A stretch of 64,000 nucleotides of DNA from Acidimicrobiia bacterium (GCA_036271555.1 DATBAK010000039.1:1-64000), one strand, 5' to 3'. Shown: positions 8,578 through 17,325, counted from the first letter of the stretch. A program made the numbers and translations. Notes: a model not told the origin generated them from the letters alone.

Positions 8578-9909
8578 GTGGCTTCGCGCGCTCAACAGAT
8601 CGTCGACGTCGCGAAGAACAACGTCCCGGAAGGCACGTACGCGGTCGGCGCGGGCCTGATGATCGCGGGCGTCACCGCGTACGGCTTCCAGTTGCTCGCG
8701 AACCACCGCCTCTCGAGCATCCACTACTCCGCGCTGAACAGCCTCTGGGCGGTCGTGTTCGTCATCACGCCCGGCTTGTTCCAGCCGCTCGAGCAAGAGG
8801 TCGCGCGCGCGGTCGCGCACCGCCGCGCGCGCGGCATCGGCGGCGGTCCGCTCGTGAAGCGCGCCGCGCTGCTCGGCGCGGTGCTCACGGTCGTATCCGT
8901 CGTGCTCGCGCTCGCGTTCGAGGCCCCGATCGTGCACACGCTGTTCCACGGCCAGGCACTGCTGCTGCTCGGGCTCGTGTTCGCGATCGTCTGCTACTTC
9001 GCTGCGTTCATCGTGCGGGGCACGCTCTCGGGCAACGGCCGTTTCGGCGCGTACGGCCTCATGCACGGCTCCGAAGGCACCGTGCGCATCATCGCGTGCA
9101 TCGTGCTGTTCGCGAGCGGCAGCCACTCCACGGGGTTGTACGGACTCGCGCTCGCGCTTCCGCCCGCGGTCGCGGTGCTCGTGTCGCTGCGCGGGCAGCG
9201 CAACCTGCTCGTGCCCGGCCCGACCGCGCCGTACTCGGAGCTCTCGAGCGCGCTCGGGTTGCTGCTCGTCGCCTCGGTGTTCGCGCAGGCGCTCTCCTAC
9301 GCGTCGTTCCTCGCGGCCACGGTGCTGGCGCACAGCCACGCGCAGAAGGACGCGCTCGCCGGCTTCATCAGCGCGATCTTCATCTCGCGCATCCCGATCC
9401 TCCTCTTCCAGGCCGTGCAGGCCGCGCTGCTCCCGAACCTCGCCGCGCTCGCGGGCGCGGGCAAGCACGACGAGTTCCGCTCGGGTCTCCGGCGACTCCT
9501 CGTGATCGTCGGCGGCGTCGGGATCCTCGGAGTGCTCGCGAGCGCGACGATCGGCCCGACCGTCGGCCGCAAGCTGTTCGACAACTGGACGCTGAGCGGC
9601 TTCGACCTCGGCCTGCTCGCGGCCGGCAGCGGCGCGTTCATCCTGGCGCTCACGCTGAATCAGGGACTCATCGCCCTGAAGGGCTACACCCGCGCCGCGA
9701 TCGCGTGGGGCGTCGGCATCGTGGGCTTCGTGCTCACGGTCGCGCTCGGCAACGAGCTGTTCCGGCGCTGCGAGCTCGCGTACCTGATCGGGTCGCTCTC
9801 GGCGGCCGCGATGATGGCCGTCTTCCTCTTCGGACGGATGATGGGCGGCGCCACCGGCGATCTCGGTACCCTCGTCGGCTTGATCGAGCACGAGCAACTG
9901 GAGCTCTGA
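8578..9909 (+). CDS. Wzx-like polysaccharide flippase, MATE/MOP fold
   Basis: A 443-residue protein with about 12 predicted membrane segments and the layout of the oligosaccharide flippase (MOP) superfamily. The stretch LFQPLEQEVARAVAHRRARG after the second segment is typical of Wzx-like proteins in actinobacteria. It probably moves a lipid-linked glycan across the membrane. The GTG at 8578 is preceded by GGGGAG. It is the first gene of a plus-strand run with the decaprenyl-phosphoryl-arabinose genes, so a role in moving a decaprenyl-linked sugar or oligosaccharide is plausible but not shown. The next gene begins at or just after its stop. Confidence 0.85.
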   Translation: MASRAQQIVDVAKNNVPEGTYAVGAGLMIAGVTAYGFQLLANHRLSSIHYSALNSLWAVVFVITPGLFQPLEQEVARAVAHRRARGIGGGPLVKRAALLGAVLTVVSVVLALAFEAPIVHTLFHGQALLLLGLVFAIVCYFAAFIVRGTLSGNGRFGAYGLMHGSEGTVRIIACIVLFASGSHSTGLYGLALALPPAVAVLVSLRGQRNLLVPGPTAPYSELSSALGLLLVASVFAQALSYASFLAATVLAHSHAQKDALAGFISAIFISRIPILLFQAVQAALLPNLAALAGAGKHDEFRSGLRRLLVIVGGVGILGVLASATIGPTVGRKLFDNWTLSGFDLGLLAAGSGAFILALTLNQGLIALKGYTRAAIAWGVGIVGFVLTVALGNELFRRCELAYLIGSLSAAAMMAVFLFGRMMGGATGDLGTLVGLIEHEQLEL

Positions 9910-9959
9910 CGGCCGCCGACCCGCTCGCGCCGACGCCCGAGGAAAAGCCGCCGCGCGGG

Positions 9960-10823
9960 TTGCCATCGGCACTGCTGCGACTGGCGCGCCCGCAGCAGTG
10001 GGCGAAGAACGTGCTCGTGGTCGCGGCGCCGGGCGCCGCGGGCGTGCTGTTCGAAGCCCGCTCGATCGTGAAGACGCTCATCGCGTTCGTCTGCTTCTGC
10101 ATCGCCGCGAGCGGCACGTACTACTGGAACGACGCGCTCGACGTGCAGGCCGACCGCATGCACCCGAAGAAGCGGTTCCGCCCGATCGCGGCGGGCGAGG
10201 TCCCGGTCGCGCTCGCGAAGCAGGTCGGCACGGTCATGCTCTTCGCGTCGGTCGCGCTCGCGTTCGCCGCGACCTGGCACCTCGCGCTCGTCGTCGGCGG
10301 GTACGTCGCGATCACGTTCGCGTACAGCCAGTGGCTCAAGCACGAGCCCGTGCTCGACCTCGCGACCGTCGCCGCGGGCTTCGTGCTCCGCGCGGTGGCC
10401 GGTGGCGTCGCGTGCGGTGTCTCGATCAGCAACTGGTTCCTGATCGTCGCGGCCGCGGGCTCGTTGTTCGTCGTCACCGGCAAGCGCACCGCCGAGCACA
10501 TGCAGCTCGGCGCGGACGCGAGTCTGCACCGCCGATCGCTCGCGGGCTACTCGATGGCATACCTCGGCTACGTGCGCGCGGTGTCGTCGAGCATCGCGAT
10601 CCTCGCCTACTGCCTGTGGGCGTTCGAGGCGTCGGGCCGTACCGGGAACCAGGTGTGGTTCCAGCTCGCGATCATCCCGTTCGTGCTCGGCGTGCTCCGC
10701 TACGCGCTGCTGCTCGACCACGGCGAGGGCGGCGCGCCCGAGGAGCTGCTGATGAGCGACCGCGTGCTGCTGCTCATCGGGCTCGCGTGGATCATCTGCT
10801 TCGGCATCGCGGTGGTGAGCTGA
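9960..10823 (+). CDS. ubiA: Decaprenyl-phosphate 5-phosphoribosyltransferase (UbiA family)
   Basis: The product is a polytopic UbiA-family prenyltransferase of about 287 residues. The Asp-rich motif NDALDVQADRMHPKKRFRP and the opening RPQQWAKNVLVVAAP match the actinobacterial enzyme (Rv3806c type) that transfers ribose-5-phosphate from PRPP to decaprenyl phosphate, the first step to decaprenyl-phosphoryl-arabinose. About nine membrane helices are visible. The next two genes are DprE1 and DprE2, which act after it. The start is uncertain: TTG at 9960 is the only usual start codon before the conserved region, with GAGGAAAAG 13 bases upstream. An alternative is a rare CTG at 9906 overlapping the previous stop as CTGA, which would add 18 residues. 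Confidence 0.9.
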   Translation: MPSALLRLARPQQWAKNVLVVAAPGAAGVLFEARSIVKTLIAFVCFCIAASGTYYWNDALDVQADRMHPKKRFRPIAAGEVPVALAKQVGTVMLFASVALAFAATWHLALVVGGYVAITFAYSQWLKHEPVLDLATVAAGFVLRAVAGGVACGVSISNWFLIVAAAGSLFVVTGKRTAEHMQLGADASLHRRSLAGYSMAYLGYVRAVSSSIAILAYCLWAFEASGRTGNQVWFQLAIIPFVLGVLRYALLLDHGEGGAPEELLMSDRVLLLIGLAWIICFGIAVVS

Positions 10824-10824
10824 C

Positions 10825-12228
10825 GTGGCCCTGCGAGTGAGCGGCGAGGCGAGCACCGAGTCGACGTCGGAGCAGCTGCTGAGCGGCTGGGGTCGCACCA
10901 ACCCGACGCGCGCGTCGGTGTGGAGCCCGGCGCGCACCGATCAGATCGCCGACCATCTCCGGCGCGCGAACCCGCGCGGCGTGATCGCACGCGGCCTCGG
11001 CCGTTCCTACGGCGACGCCGCGCAGAACGCGGGCGGCAGCGTGGTGCTCGCGACCGGGCTCGACCGCGTGCTCGAGCTCGACGTCGAGAAGGGCACGATC
11101 ACCTGCGAGGCGGGCGTGAGCCTCGACACGCTCATGCGCGTGCTGCTCCCGCTCGGTTGGTTCCCCACCGTCGTGCCGGGCACGCGCTACGTGACGATCG
11201 GCGGCGCGATCGCCTCCGACATCCACGGCAAGTACCGGCTCGGTTCGTTCTGCGACGCGGTGACGCGCTTCACGCTCGCAACGCCCGCGGGGGGTCCGAT
11301 GACCGTCGCACCCGAGGAGCACCCGGACGTGTTCTGGGCCACCGCCGGCGGGATGGGGCTCACCGGGATCGTCACCGAGGCGACGATGCGCCTCCAGCCC
11401 GTCGAGACGTCGCGCCTGCGCGTCGACACCGAGCGCGCCACCGACCTCGACGACTGCATGGCGCGCATGATGGCGACCGACTCGTCGTACCGGTACTCGG
11501 TCGCCTGGATCGACTGTCTCGCGTCGGGCGCGCACCTCGGCCGCTCGGTGCTCACACGCGGGAACCACGCGCGCCTCGACGAGCTCTCGGCACGCGACCG
11601 CAGCACCGCGTCCGAGTTCGCGCCGCGATCGCTCGTGACCGCGCCGCCGTGGATCCCGAACGGCCTGCTGAACCTGCTGAGCGTGCGCGCGTTCAACGAG
11701 CTCTGGTTCCGGAAGGCGCCGAACGACGAGCGCGACGCGATCCAGACGATGTCGCAGTTCTTCCACCCGCTCGACGGCGTGAAGGGATGGAACCGCATCT
11801 ACGGCTCGCACGGATTCGTGCAGTACCAGTACGTCGTGCCGTACGGCGCGGAGGCGGTCGTGCGGAAGACGCTCGAACGGCTCAGCGCGGCGCGCTGTCC
11901 GTCGTTCCTCGCGGTCCTGAAGCGCTTCGAGCACTCGAACGTCGGTCCATTGTCGTTCCCGATGCCGGGCTGGACGCTCGCGCTCGACATTCCCGCCGCT
12001 CGCCGCGGCCTGCCGGAGCTGCTCGACGGGCTCGACGAGCTCGTGGTCGAAGCGGGCGGGCGCGTCTACCTCACGAAGGACTCGCGCGTGCCTGCCGACC
12101 TGTTGCCCGAGATGTATCCGGAGCTCGAGCGGTGGCGCGAGGCGCGGGCAACGGTCGACCCCCGCGGCGTGATGCGCAGCGACCTCGCTCGTCGGCTCGG
12201 TCTCGTGCGCGAGCAGGCCGCGGCATGA
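10825..12228 (+). CDS. dprE1: DprE1, decaprenylphosphoryl-beta-D-ribose 2-oxidase
   Basis: This 467-residue FAD-dependent oxidase has the PCMH-type flavin motif ARGLGRSYGDAAQNAGG, the loop SDIHGKYRLGSF, and a C-terminal region matching mycobacterial DprE1, including the lysine of YLTKDSR at residue 418. It oxidises the 2-hydroxyl of decaprenyl-phosphoryl-ribose, and DprE2 then reduces the keto group to give decaprenyl-phosphoryl-arabinose. The residue aligned with Cys387 of the M. tuberculosis enzyme, the covalent target of benzothiazinones, is alanine here (A386, in PGWTLALDI). It begins one base after the UbiA stop and overlaps dprE2 by four bases. In mycobacteria the enzyme works on the periplasmic side. 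Confidence 0.96.
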   Translation: MALRVSGEASTESTSEQLLSGWGRTNPTRASVWSPARTDQIADHLRRANPRGVIARGLGRSYGDAAQNAGGSVVLATGLDRVLELDVEKGTITCEAGVSLDTLMRVLLPLGWFPTVVPGTRYVTIGGAIASDIHGKYRLGSFCDAVTRFTLATPAGGPMTVAPEEHPDVFWATAGGMGLTGIVTEATMRLQPVETSRLRVDTERATDLDDCMARMMATDSSYRYSVAWIDCLASGAHLGRSVLTRGNHARLDELSARDRSTASEFAPRSLVTAPPWIPNGLLNLLSVRAFNELWFRKAPNDERDAIQTMSQFFHPLDGVKGWNRIYGSHGFVQYQYVVPYGAEAVVRKTLERLSAARCPSFLAVLKRFEHSNVGPLSFPMPGWTLALDIPAARRGLPELLDGLDELVVEAGGRVYLTKDSRVPADLLPEMYPELERWREARATVDPRGVMRSDLARRLGLVREQAAA

Positions 12229-12986
12229 GAGACGCCGTCGGCTCCGTGCAGTCGGTGCTCGTGCTCGGGGGTGGCTCCGACATCGGGATCGCGATCGCGC
12301 GGCGGCTCGTCGCGCGCCACGCGCACACGATCGTGCTCGCGGGTCGGAAGCCGGAGCGCTTCGAGGAGACCGCGGCGGCGTTGCGCGCGGCCGGCGCGGC
12401 CCGCGTCGAATGCCTGCCATTCGACGCGACCGACTTCGAGTCGCACGAGGCGTTCGTCGACTCGGTGATCGCGGTCGTCGGCGACCTCGACCTCGTCGTG
12501 CTCGCCGCCGGTGTGCTCGGTGACGCGGAACGCGCCGCGCACGATGCCGCGACCGCGGTCGAGATCGTGCAGACGAACTTCACCGGGCTCGTGTCGGTCA
12601 CGATCCCGCTCGTCGCGCGCCTGCGCGCACAGGGCCACGGCACGATCGTGCTGCTCTCGTCGGTCGCGGGCGAACGCGTCCGCAAGGCGAACTTCGTATA
12701 CGGATCGTCGAAGGCCGGGGTCGACGGCTTCTTCCAGGGCCTCGGCGACTCGCTCGTCGGTTCCGGCATCCACGTCGTCATCGTGCGCCCCGGGTTCGTG
12801 CGCACGAAGATGACCGAGGGGATGCCCGACGCGCCGATGTCGACGACCGCCGACGTCGTCGCGAACGCGGTCGTCGACGCCGTGGCGCGCGATCAGGAGA
12901 TCGTGTGGGTTCCGGGTCCGCTGCGCGCGGTCATGGCGGTCGTGCGGCATCTCCCCCGCGCGATCTTCCGCAAGCTTCCGGTGTGA
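12225..12986 (+). CDS. dprE2: DprE2, decaprenylphosphoryl-2-keto-ribose reductase
   Basis: A 253-residue short-chain dehydrogenase, the same size as mycobacterial DprE2. It has the NAD-binding GGGSDIG (15-21), the serine of LLSSVAG (about 145) and the YxxxK pair Y159/K163. The segments ERVRKANFVYGSSKAG and the C-terminal HLPRAIFRKLPV are close to the M. tuberculosis protein. It completes epimerisation of decaprenyl-phosphoryl-ribose to arabinose. The ATG overlaps the dprE1 stop as ATGA, as expected for two enzymes acting as a pair. After its stop, 84 bases containing a GC-rich repeat relic precede the HAD gene. Confidence 0.96.
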   Translation: MRDAVGSVQSVLVLGGGSDIGIAIARRLVARHAHTIVLAGRKPERFEETAAALRAAGAARVECLPFDATDFESHEAFVDSVIAVVGDLDLVVLAAGVLGDAERAAHDAATAVEIVQTNFTGLVSVTIPLVARLRAQGHGTIVLLSSVAGERVRKANFVYGSSKAGVDGFFQGLGDSLVGSGIHVVIVRPGFVRTKMTEGMPDAPMSTTADVVANAVVDAVARDQEIVWVPGPLRAVMAVVRHLPRAIFRKLPV

Positions 12987-13070
12987 CGACGTGAACCACG
13001 AACGCCGCGAGCGCAGCGGGCACGCGACCTCGATCGGCCCCACACCGCGTTCGGAGCGGCGCGCGCGACC

Positions 13071-13688
13071 ATGAGAACCATCGCCTGCTTCGACTTCGAC
13101 GGCACGTTGACGCGTGCCGACACGCTCGGGCCGTTCCTGCGCGTGGTCGCGGGCAACGGCCCGTTCCTGCGCGCGTTCGCGGCCGACGCGCCGCGGCTCG
13201 CCCTCGCCGGCGCGGGTGCGGGGTCGCGGGACGACGCGAAGGAACGCATGCTGCGGCGGCTGCTCGGCGGGCGCGACCACGCCGATCTCGTGATCCGCGG
13301 GAACGTGTACGCCGACGACGTGGTCGCGCGGCGGATGCGGGTCGACATGGTCGACCGGCTGCGCTGGCACGTCGAGCGCGGTCACGAGGTCGCGATCGTG
13401 TCCGCATCGCTCGACGTGTACATCGACGGCGTCGCGGAGCAACTCGGCGTGGAGACGGTGCTGTGCAGCCGGCTCGAGGTCGACGACGACGGCCGCGTCA
13501 CCGGCCGGCTCGTCGGCGGCAACTGCCGCGGCGCCGGGAAGGCGCAACGCATCCGCGAGCGCTTCGGCACCGACGGGTACGAGCTGTGGGCGTACGGCGA
13601 CAGCGCGGGCGACGCCGAGATGCTCGCGGCGGCCGACCATCCCGTGCGCCTCACGCGCCGCGGGCGCATCCGGATTCCCACGCCGTAG
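13071..13688 (+). CDS. HAD-IB phosphatase, candidate DPPR phosphatase
   Basis: A 205-residue HAD subfamily IB hydrolase (SerB-like). Motif I is CFDFDGTLT (nucleophile D8, acid/base D10), motif II is IVSAS, motif III probably the lysine in GAGKAQRIRERF, and motif IV GDSAGDAEML. It removes a phosphate; the substrate is not evident from sequence. It lies directly after UbiA, DprE1 and DprE2. The pathway needs a phosphatase to convert decaprenyl-phosphoryl-5-phosphoribose to decaprenyl-phosphoryl-ribose, a step assigned in mycobacteria to a PAP2 protein not seen here. A role in that step is inference; phosphoserine phosphatase activity is an alternative. The ATG follows a GGAGCGG stretch that is part of a dispersed repeat. 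Confidence 0.85.
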   Translation: MRTIACFDFDGTLTRADTLGPFLRVVAGNGPFLRAFAADAPRLALAGAGAGSRDDAKERMLRRLLGGRDHADLVIRGNVYADDVVARRMRVDMVDRLRWHVERGHEVAIVSASLDVYIDGVAEQLGVETVLCSRLEVDDDGRVTGRLVGGNCRGAGKAQRIRERFGTDGYELWAYGDSAGDAEMLAAADHPVRLTRRGRIRIPTP

Positions 13689-13702
13689 CCGAGATACGAG
13701 CC

Positions 13703-14935
13703 GTGGACGAGTTCGACGACCTTCCGATCATCGAGCTCGACAGCGAGGACGGGCCGGTGCCGGAGCGCGTGCCGAACCGCGTCCCACGGCGACGCGCGGT
13801 CTTGGTCGGCGTCGCGATCGCGCTCCTGGCCGGCGCGATCGTCGCCGTCGTCGCGGGTCACGCGCATCACGCGCGCGCTCGGTCGTCGGCGACGATCGTG
13901 CTCCCGCCGCCCGCGAGCGCGACCACACAGCCCGTCGACCGGGTCGACCCCGAAGCCGAGTTCGTGAGCGAGATGGGTGTCGTCGCACCGCGCGGCGCGT
14001 GGGCGATCAACACGCTCGGAGTCGCGCTCACGAGCGACGGGCTCAAGTGGCGCAACATCACGCCGCCCGGGTTCGGCAATCCGGTTCAGTCGACGAGCGC
14101 GCTCGCGGTGCTCGACGCGCGCCACGCGTGGATCGCGACCAACGTTCCGGAGCCGACGATCTGGCGCACGTCCGACGGCGGGCATGTGTGGCAGCCGACG
14201 CACGTGAGCCTGTGCAGCGGATCGTGCGGGCCGGTCGTCGGGCTCGACTTCCTCGACGCCCGCAACGGTTGGGCGGCGGTCGTGGGGGAGAACGGCGGCG
14301 GCGCGCTCGCCGTCACCGACGACGGCGGCACGACGTGGCGCGGGCTCGGCGCGACACCGTTCCTCGGGCCGATCCACTTCGCCGACACACAGCACGGCTG
14401 GGCGACGAGCCGCATCCAACCGGGATCGATCTTCCGGACCGACGACGGCGGGAGCACGTGGTCGTCGGTCGCCCGCGCCGATCCCGGGGCCACACCGATC
14501 GGTTCGCCGGTCTTCGTCGGCGCGCACACTGTCGTCGCCGCGTCGGTCACGAGTGACCAGCGCGTGCTCGTCGAGCAGTCGACCGACGGCGGCCGTGCGT
14601 GGGCGACCGTGCACGCGCCCGACGCCGGGCCGCACGATCCGTACGCGGGCGTCACCGCGACGAGCGCCTCGGAATGGATGCTGTCCGACGGCGCACGCCT
14701 GTACCTCACGCGCGACGCGGGCGCGCACTGGACCACGCTGCGTCCCACGCACACACGGTTGGTGAGCGTCGCGTTCGCGTCTCGCACCGACGGCTGGGTG
14801 CAGGCCGACGTTCCGGACTGTGGTCGCCCGATCGGTGGCTGCATCGACCAGTATCTGTACGGCACCGTCGACGGCGGCCGGACCTGGACCCTCCGCTCGC
14901 CGACGGCGGGGATCACCGCGAACCGTTTGCCCTGA
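13703..14935 (+). CDS. Membrane-anchored Ycf48-like beta-propeller (Asp-box) protein
   Basis: Beginning at GTG 13703, 14 bases after the HAD stop, this gives 410 residues. An acidic cytosolic N-terminus of about 30 residues is followed by a basic patch and one membrane helix (about 36-56), so the bulk is extracytoplasmic. The rest holds five to six BNR/Asp-box blades, seen as TSDGGHVW, TDDGGTTW, TDDGGSTW, STDGGRAW and TVDGGRTW, as in sialidase-like and Ycf48/HCF136 propellers. These commonly scaffold or bind protein or glycan partners. Paired cysteines near LCSGSC and CGRPIGGC may form disulfides. It ends the arabinose run and may assist an envelope assembly step, but nothing shows a specific function. 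Confidence 0.82.
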   Translation: MDEFDDLPIIELDSEDGPVPERVPNRVPRRRAVLVGVAIALLAGAIVAVVAGHAHHARARSSATIVLPPPASATTQPVDRVDPEAEFVSEMGVVAPRGAWAINTLGVALTSDGLKWRNITPPGFGNPVQSTSALAVLDARHAWIATNVPEPTIWRTSDGGHVWQPTHVSLCSGSCGPVVGLDFLDARNGWAAVVGENGGGALAVTDDGGTTWRGLGATPFLGPIHFADTQHGWATSRIQPGSIFRTDDGGSTWSSVARADPGATPIGSPVFVGAHTVVAASVTSDQRVLVEQSTDGGRAWATVHAPDAGPHDPYAGVTATSASEWMLSDGARLYLTRDAGAHWTTLRPTHTRLVSVAFASRTDGWVQADVPDCGRPIGGCIDQYLYGTVDGGRTWTLRSPTAGITANRLP

Positions 14936-15009
14936 CCATGCGCCCTTCACCTCGCGCGTGAACCCGCCGATAGCTCCCCCACGACTCCGACAGAAGTGAG
15001 ACCGCGTTC

Positions 15010-17253
15010 ATGCGAGCCCCCCGCCTGATCCTCGCCCTCCTCGCCACCACCGTCGTCGCGACGGGCCTGCTCCCGGCCGCCGCGGCGCACGCGAGCACGA
15101 CACCGAGTTGGTCGACCACGACGGCCGGATGGAACCGGTCGTCGTCGCCCGTCATCGCCGACGTGAACGGCGACGGGCAGAACGACATCGTCGTCGGCGG
15201 CGAGGACGGCCAGGTGCGCGTGCTGAACGCAGACGGCCAAGCGCTCGCGGGCTGGCCGAAGCCCGCGACGATCAACAGCACGTCGGCTACCGCGATCGAC
15301 AGCTCCCCCGCGGTCGGCGACCTCGACCACGACGGGAAGAACGAGGTCGTCGTCGGCGCAGGCTCGCTGTTCCAGACGAACCACAACGGCGGGATCGTCG
15401 TGTACCGCAGCGACGGATCGGTGCGCTGCCGGTTCCAGACGCGCGACACCTTCAACGAGTGGAACGGCGGCGGACCCGACGGCTACTCCGACGGCGTGTA
15501 CTCGACGCCGGCCATCGGCGACGTGAACGGCGACGGCTATCCCGACATCGTGTTCGGAAGCTGGGACCACTACATCCACGCGATCAACCGCACGTGCCAC
15601 GAGATCCCGGGCTTCCCGTACTTCGTCGACGACACGGTGTGGTCGTCGCCCGCGCTCTCCGACGTCGACCACGACGGTCGCATGGAGATCATCGTCGGCA
15701 ACGACCAGACGCTCGGCGGCCCCGACAGCTGGCAGGGCGGCGAAGTGCGCGCACTCGACTGGCAGAACGGCGCAGTGCGCGAGCTGTGGCGTCGACAGGT
15801 CGGCGACGTCGTGCAGTCGAGCCCTGCGATCGCCGACATCAACGGTGACGGAAAACCGGATGTCGTCGTCGGAGTCGGGAACTTCTACCACTCGACCGAC
15901 GGACATCGCGTGTACGCGTTCGACGCCGCCACCGGCGCGACCGTGCCCGGTTGGCCGCAGACGACGGGAGGAGTGACGTTCTCGTCGCCCGCGCTCGGCG
16001 ACATCAACGGTGATACGCGCGCCGACGTCGTCATCGGAAGTCTCGACGGCTACATCCAGGCCTACAACGGCAACGGCGCGCTCATCTTCCGCATCCACTT
16101 ACCGAACGCGCAGACCGCGTCACCGATCATCGCCGACATGAACGGCGACGGACGCAACGACGTCGGAGTCGGCACCGACTTCGACTACTACGTGATCGAC
16201 GGCCGCACGCACGCGGTGACCGCGTACCACACGTTCAAGAGCTACGGCGGTGCCGCCGCGGTCGGATCGTTCGGCTCGCACGGCTGGCGACTCGTCACCG
16301 CGGGATTCGACACGCCGAACCACACCGCGACGCTCTCGTCGTATTCGATTCCGACACCCGGTGTGACGCCACCGTGGCCGATGTTCCACAAGACGTCGAC
16401 GCACATCGGCGCGCCACCGAGCAGCGGAGGCGCACACCCGCTACCGCCGAACCAGTGCCGCGCGTCGACGAACCCCGCGCCGCACGAGTCGACCGCGTCG
16501 GGCAAGGGCTACTGGTTCGTCGACCGCAACGGTGCGATCTACTCGTTCGGCGGCGCGCACTACCTCGGTGGTCTGCCCGGCATCCCGAACACCGGTGGCG
16601 CGGCCGCGCTCACCGCGAGCCCGGGCGTGAACGGCTACTGGATCCTCAGCCCGACCGGCGGCGTGTACAGCTTCGGCGGCGCGCGCTTCTACGGATCGAT
16701 GGGCGGACAGCATCTCAACGCGCCGATCATCGGCATGTCCGCGACCGTGAGCGGACACGGCTATTGGTTGCTCGGACGCGACGGCGGCATCTTCTCGTTC
16801 GGTGACGCGCGCTTCTACGGGTCGATGGGCGGGCAGCACCTCAACGCGCCGATCATCGCGATGACGCCCACGACGAGTGGCCATGGCTACTGGCTCCTCG
16901 CGGCCGACGGCGGGGTGTTCTCGTTCGGTGACGCGCGGTTCTTCGGATCGACCGGCGCCATGCACCTGAACGCGCCGGTGATCTCGATGGCCGCGGGTCC
17001 TGGTGGTGTCGGTTACTGGCTGCTCGCGAGCGACGGCGGTGTGTTCAGCTTCCACGTCGCGTTCTACGGGAGCGTCCCCGGATCGGGCCTGTGCTCGATC
17101 CCGACGAGCCGCCAGATCCGCTCGAGCTCGACCGGCCACGGCTACTGGCTGCTCGCGACGAACGGCCAGGTCTTCCACTACGGCGACGCCAAGAACTACG
17201 GCCAGTACACCCAGATCACCGGCGGCGCGACCGACTTCGCGATCCTCCGGTAG
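15010..17253 (+). CDS. Secreted FG-GAP propeller with C-terminal GYWLL/FSFGDA repeats
   Basis: A 747-residue secreted protein with a signal peptide (cleavage probably after AAAAHA, about residue 28). The first half, about 30-455, has seven FG-GAP/VCBS-type units with calcium-binding cores such as DVNGDGQND, DLDHDGKNE, DVNGDGYPD and DINGDGKPD, predicting an integrin-like propeller. The second half, about 490-747, has six or seven units of roughly 45 residues built on GYWLL..DGGVFSFGDARFYGS, a repeat often seen in secreted proteins of Acidimicrobiia. Two adjacent units are nearly identical even in DNA (around 16682-16860), suggesting recent unit duplication. It probably acts at the cell surface in binding or adhesion. 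It stands alone, bounded on the right by a bidirectional terminator. Confidence 0.88.
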   Translation: MRAPRLILALLATTVVATGLLPAAAAHASTTPSWSTTTAGWNRSSSPVIADVNGDGQNDIVVGGEDGQVRVLNADGQALAGWPKPATINSTSATAIDSSPAVGDLDHDGKNEVVVGAGSLFQTNHNGGIVVYRSDGSVRCRFQTRDTFNEWNGGGPDGYSDGVYSTPAIGDVNGDGYPDIVFGSWDHYIHAINRTCHEIPGFPYFVDDTVWSSPALSDVDHDGRMEIIVGNDQTLGGPDSWQGGEVRALDWQNGAVRELWRRQVGDVVQSSPAIADINGDGKPDVVVGVGNFYHSTDGHRVYAFDAATGATVPGWPQTTGGVTFSSPALGDINGDTRADVVIGSLDGYIQAYNGNGALIFRIHLPNAQTASPIIADMNGDGRNDVGVGTDFDYYVIDGRTHAVTAYHTFKSYGGAAAVGSFGSHGWRLVTAGFDTPNHTATLSSYSIPTPGVTPPWPMFHKTSTHIGAPPSSGGAHPLPPNQCRASTNPAPHESTASGKGYWFVDRNGAIYSFGGAHYLGGLPGIPNTGGAAALTASPGVNGYWILSPTGGVYSFGGARFYGSMGGQHLNAPIIGMSATVSGHGYWLLGRDGGIFSFGDARFYGSMGGQHLNAPIIAMTPTTSGHGYWLLAADGGVFSFGDARFFGSTGAMHLNAPVISMAAGPGGVGYWLLASDGGVFSFHVAFYGSVPGSGLCSIPTSRQIRSSSTGHGYWLLATNGQVFHYGDAKNYGQYTQITGGATDFAILR

Positions 17254-17284
17254 TCACGCCGTCGCTCCGGCCCCGCGCGCAACT

Positions 17285-17325
17285 GACGAGCCGTGAATAC
17301 CGCTCCGGAGGATTCACGGCTCGTC
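17285..17325. terminator. Bidirectional terminator hairpin
   Basis: A perfect 14-base stem, GACGAGCCGTGAAT at 17285-17298 pairing with ATTCACGGCTCGTC at 17312-17325, closes a 13-base loop. It sits between convergent genes ending at 17253 and 17345, the expected place for a shared terminator. There is no T-run, as is common at high GC. Confidence 0.8.
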
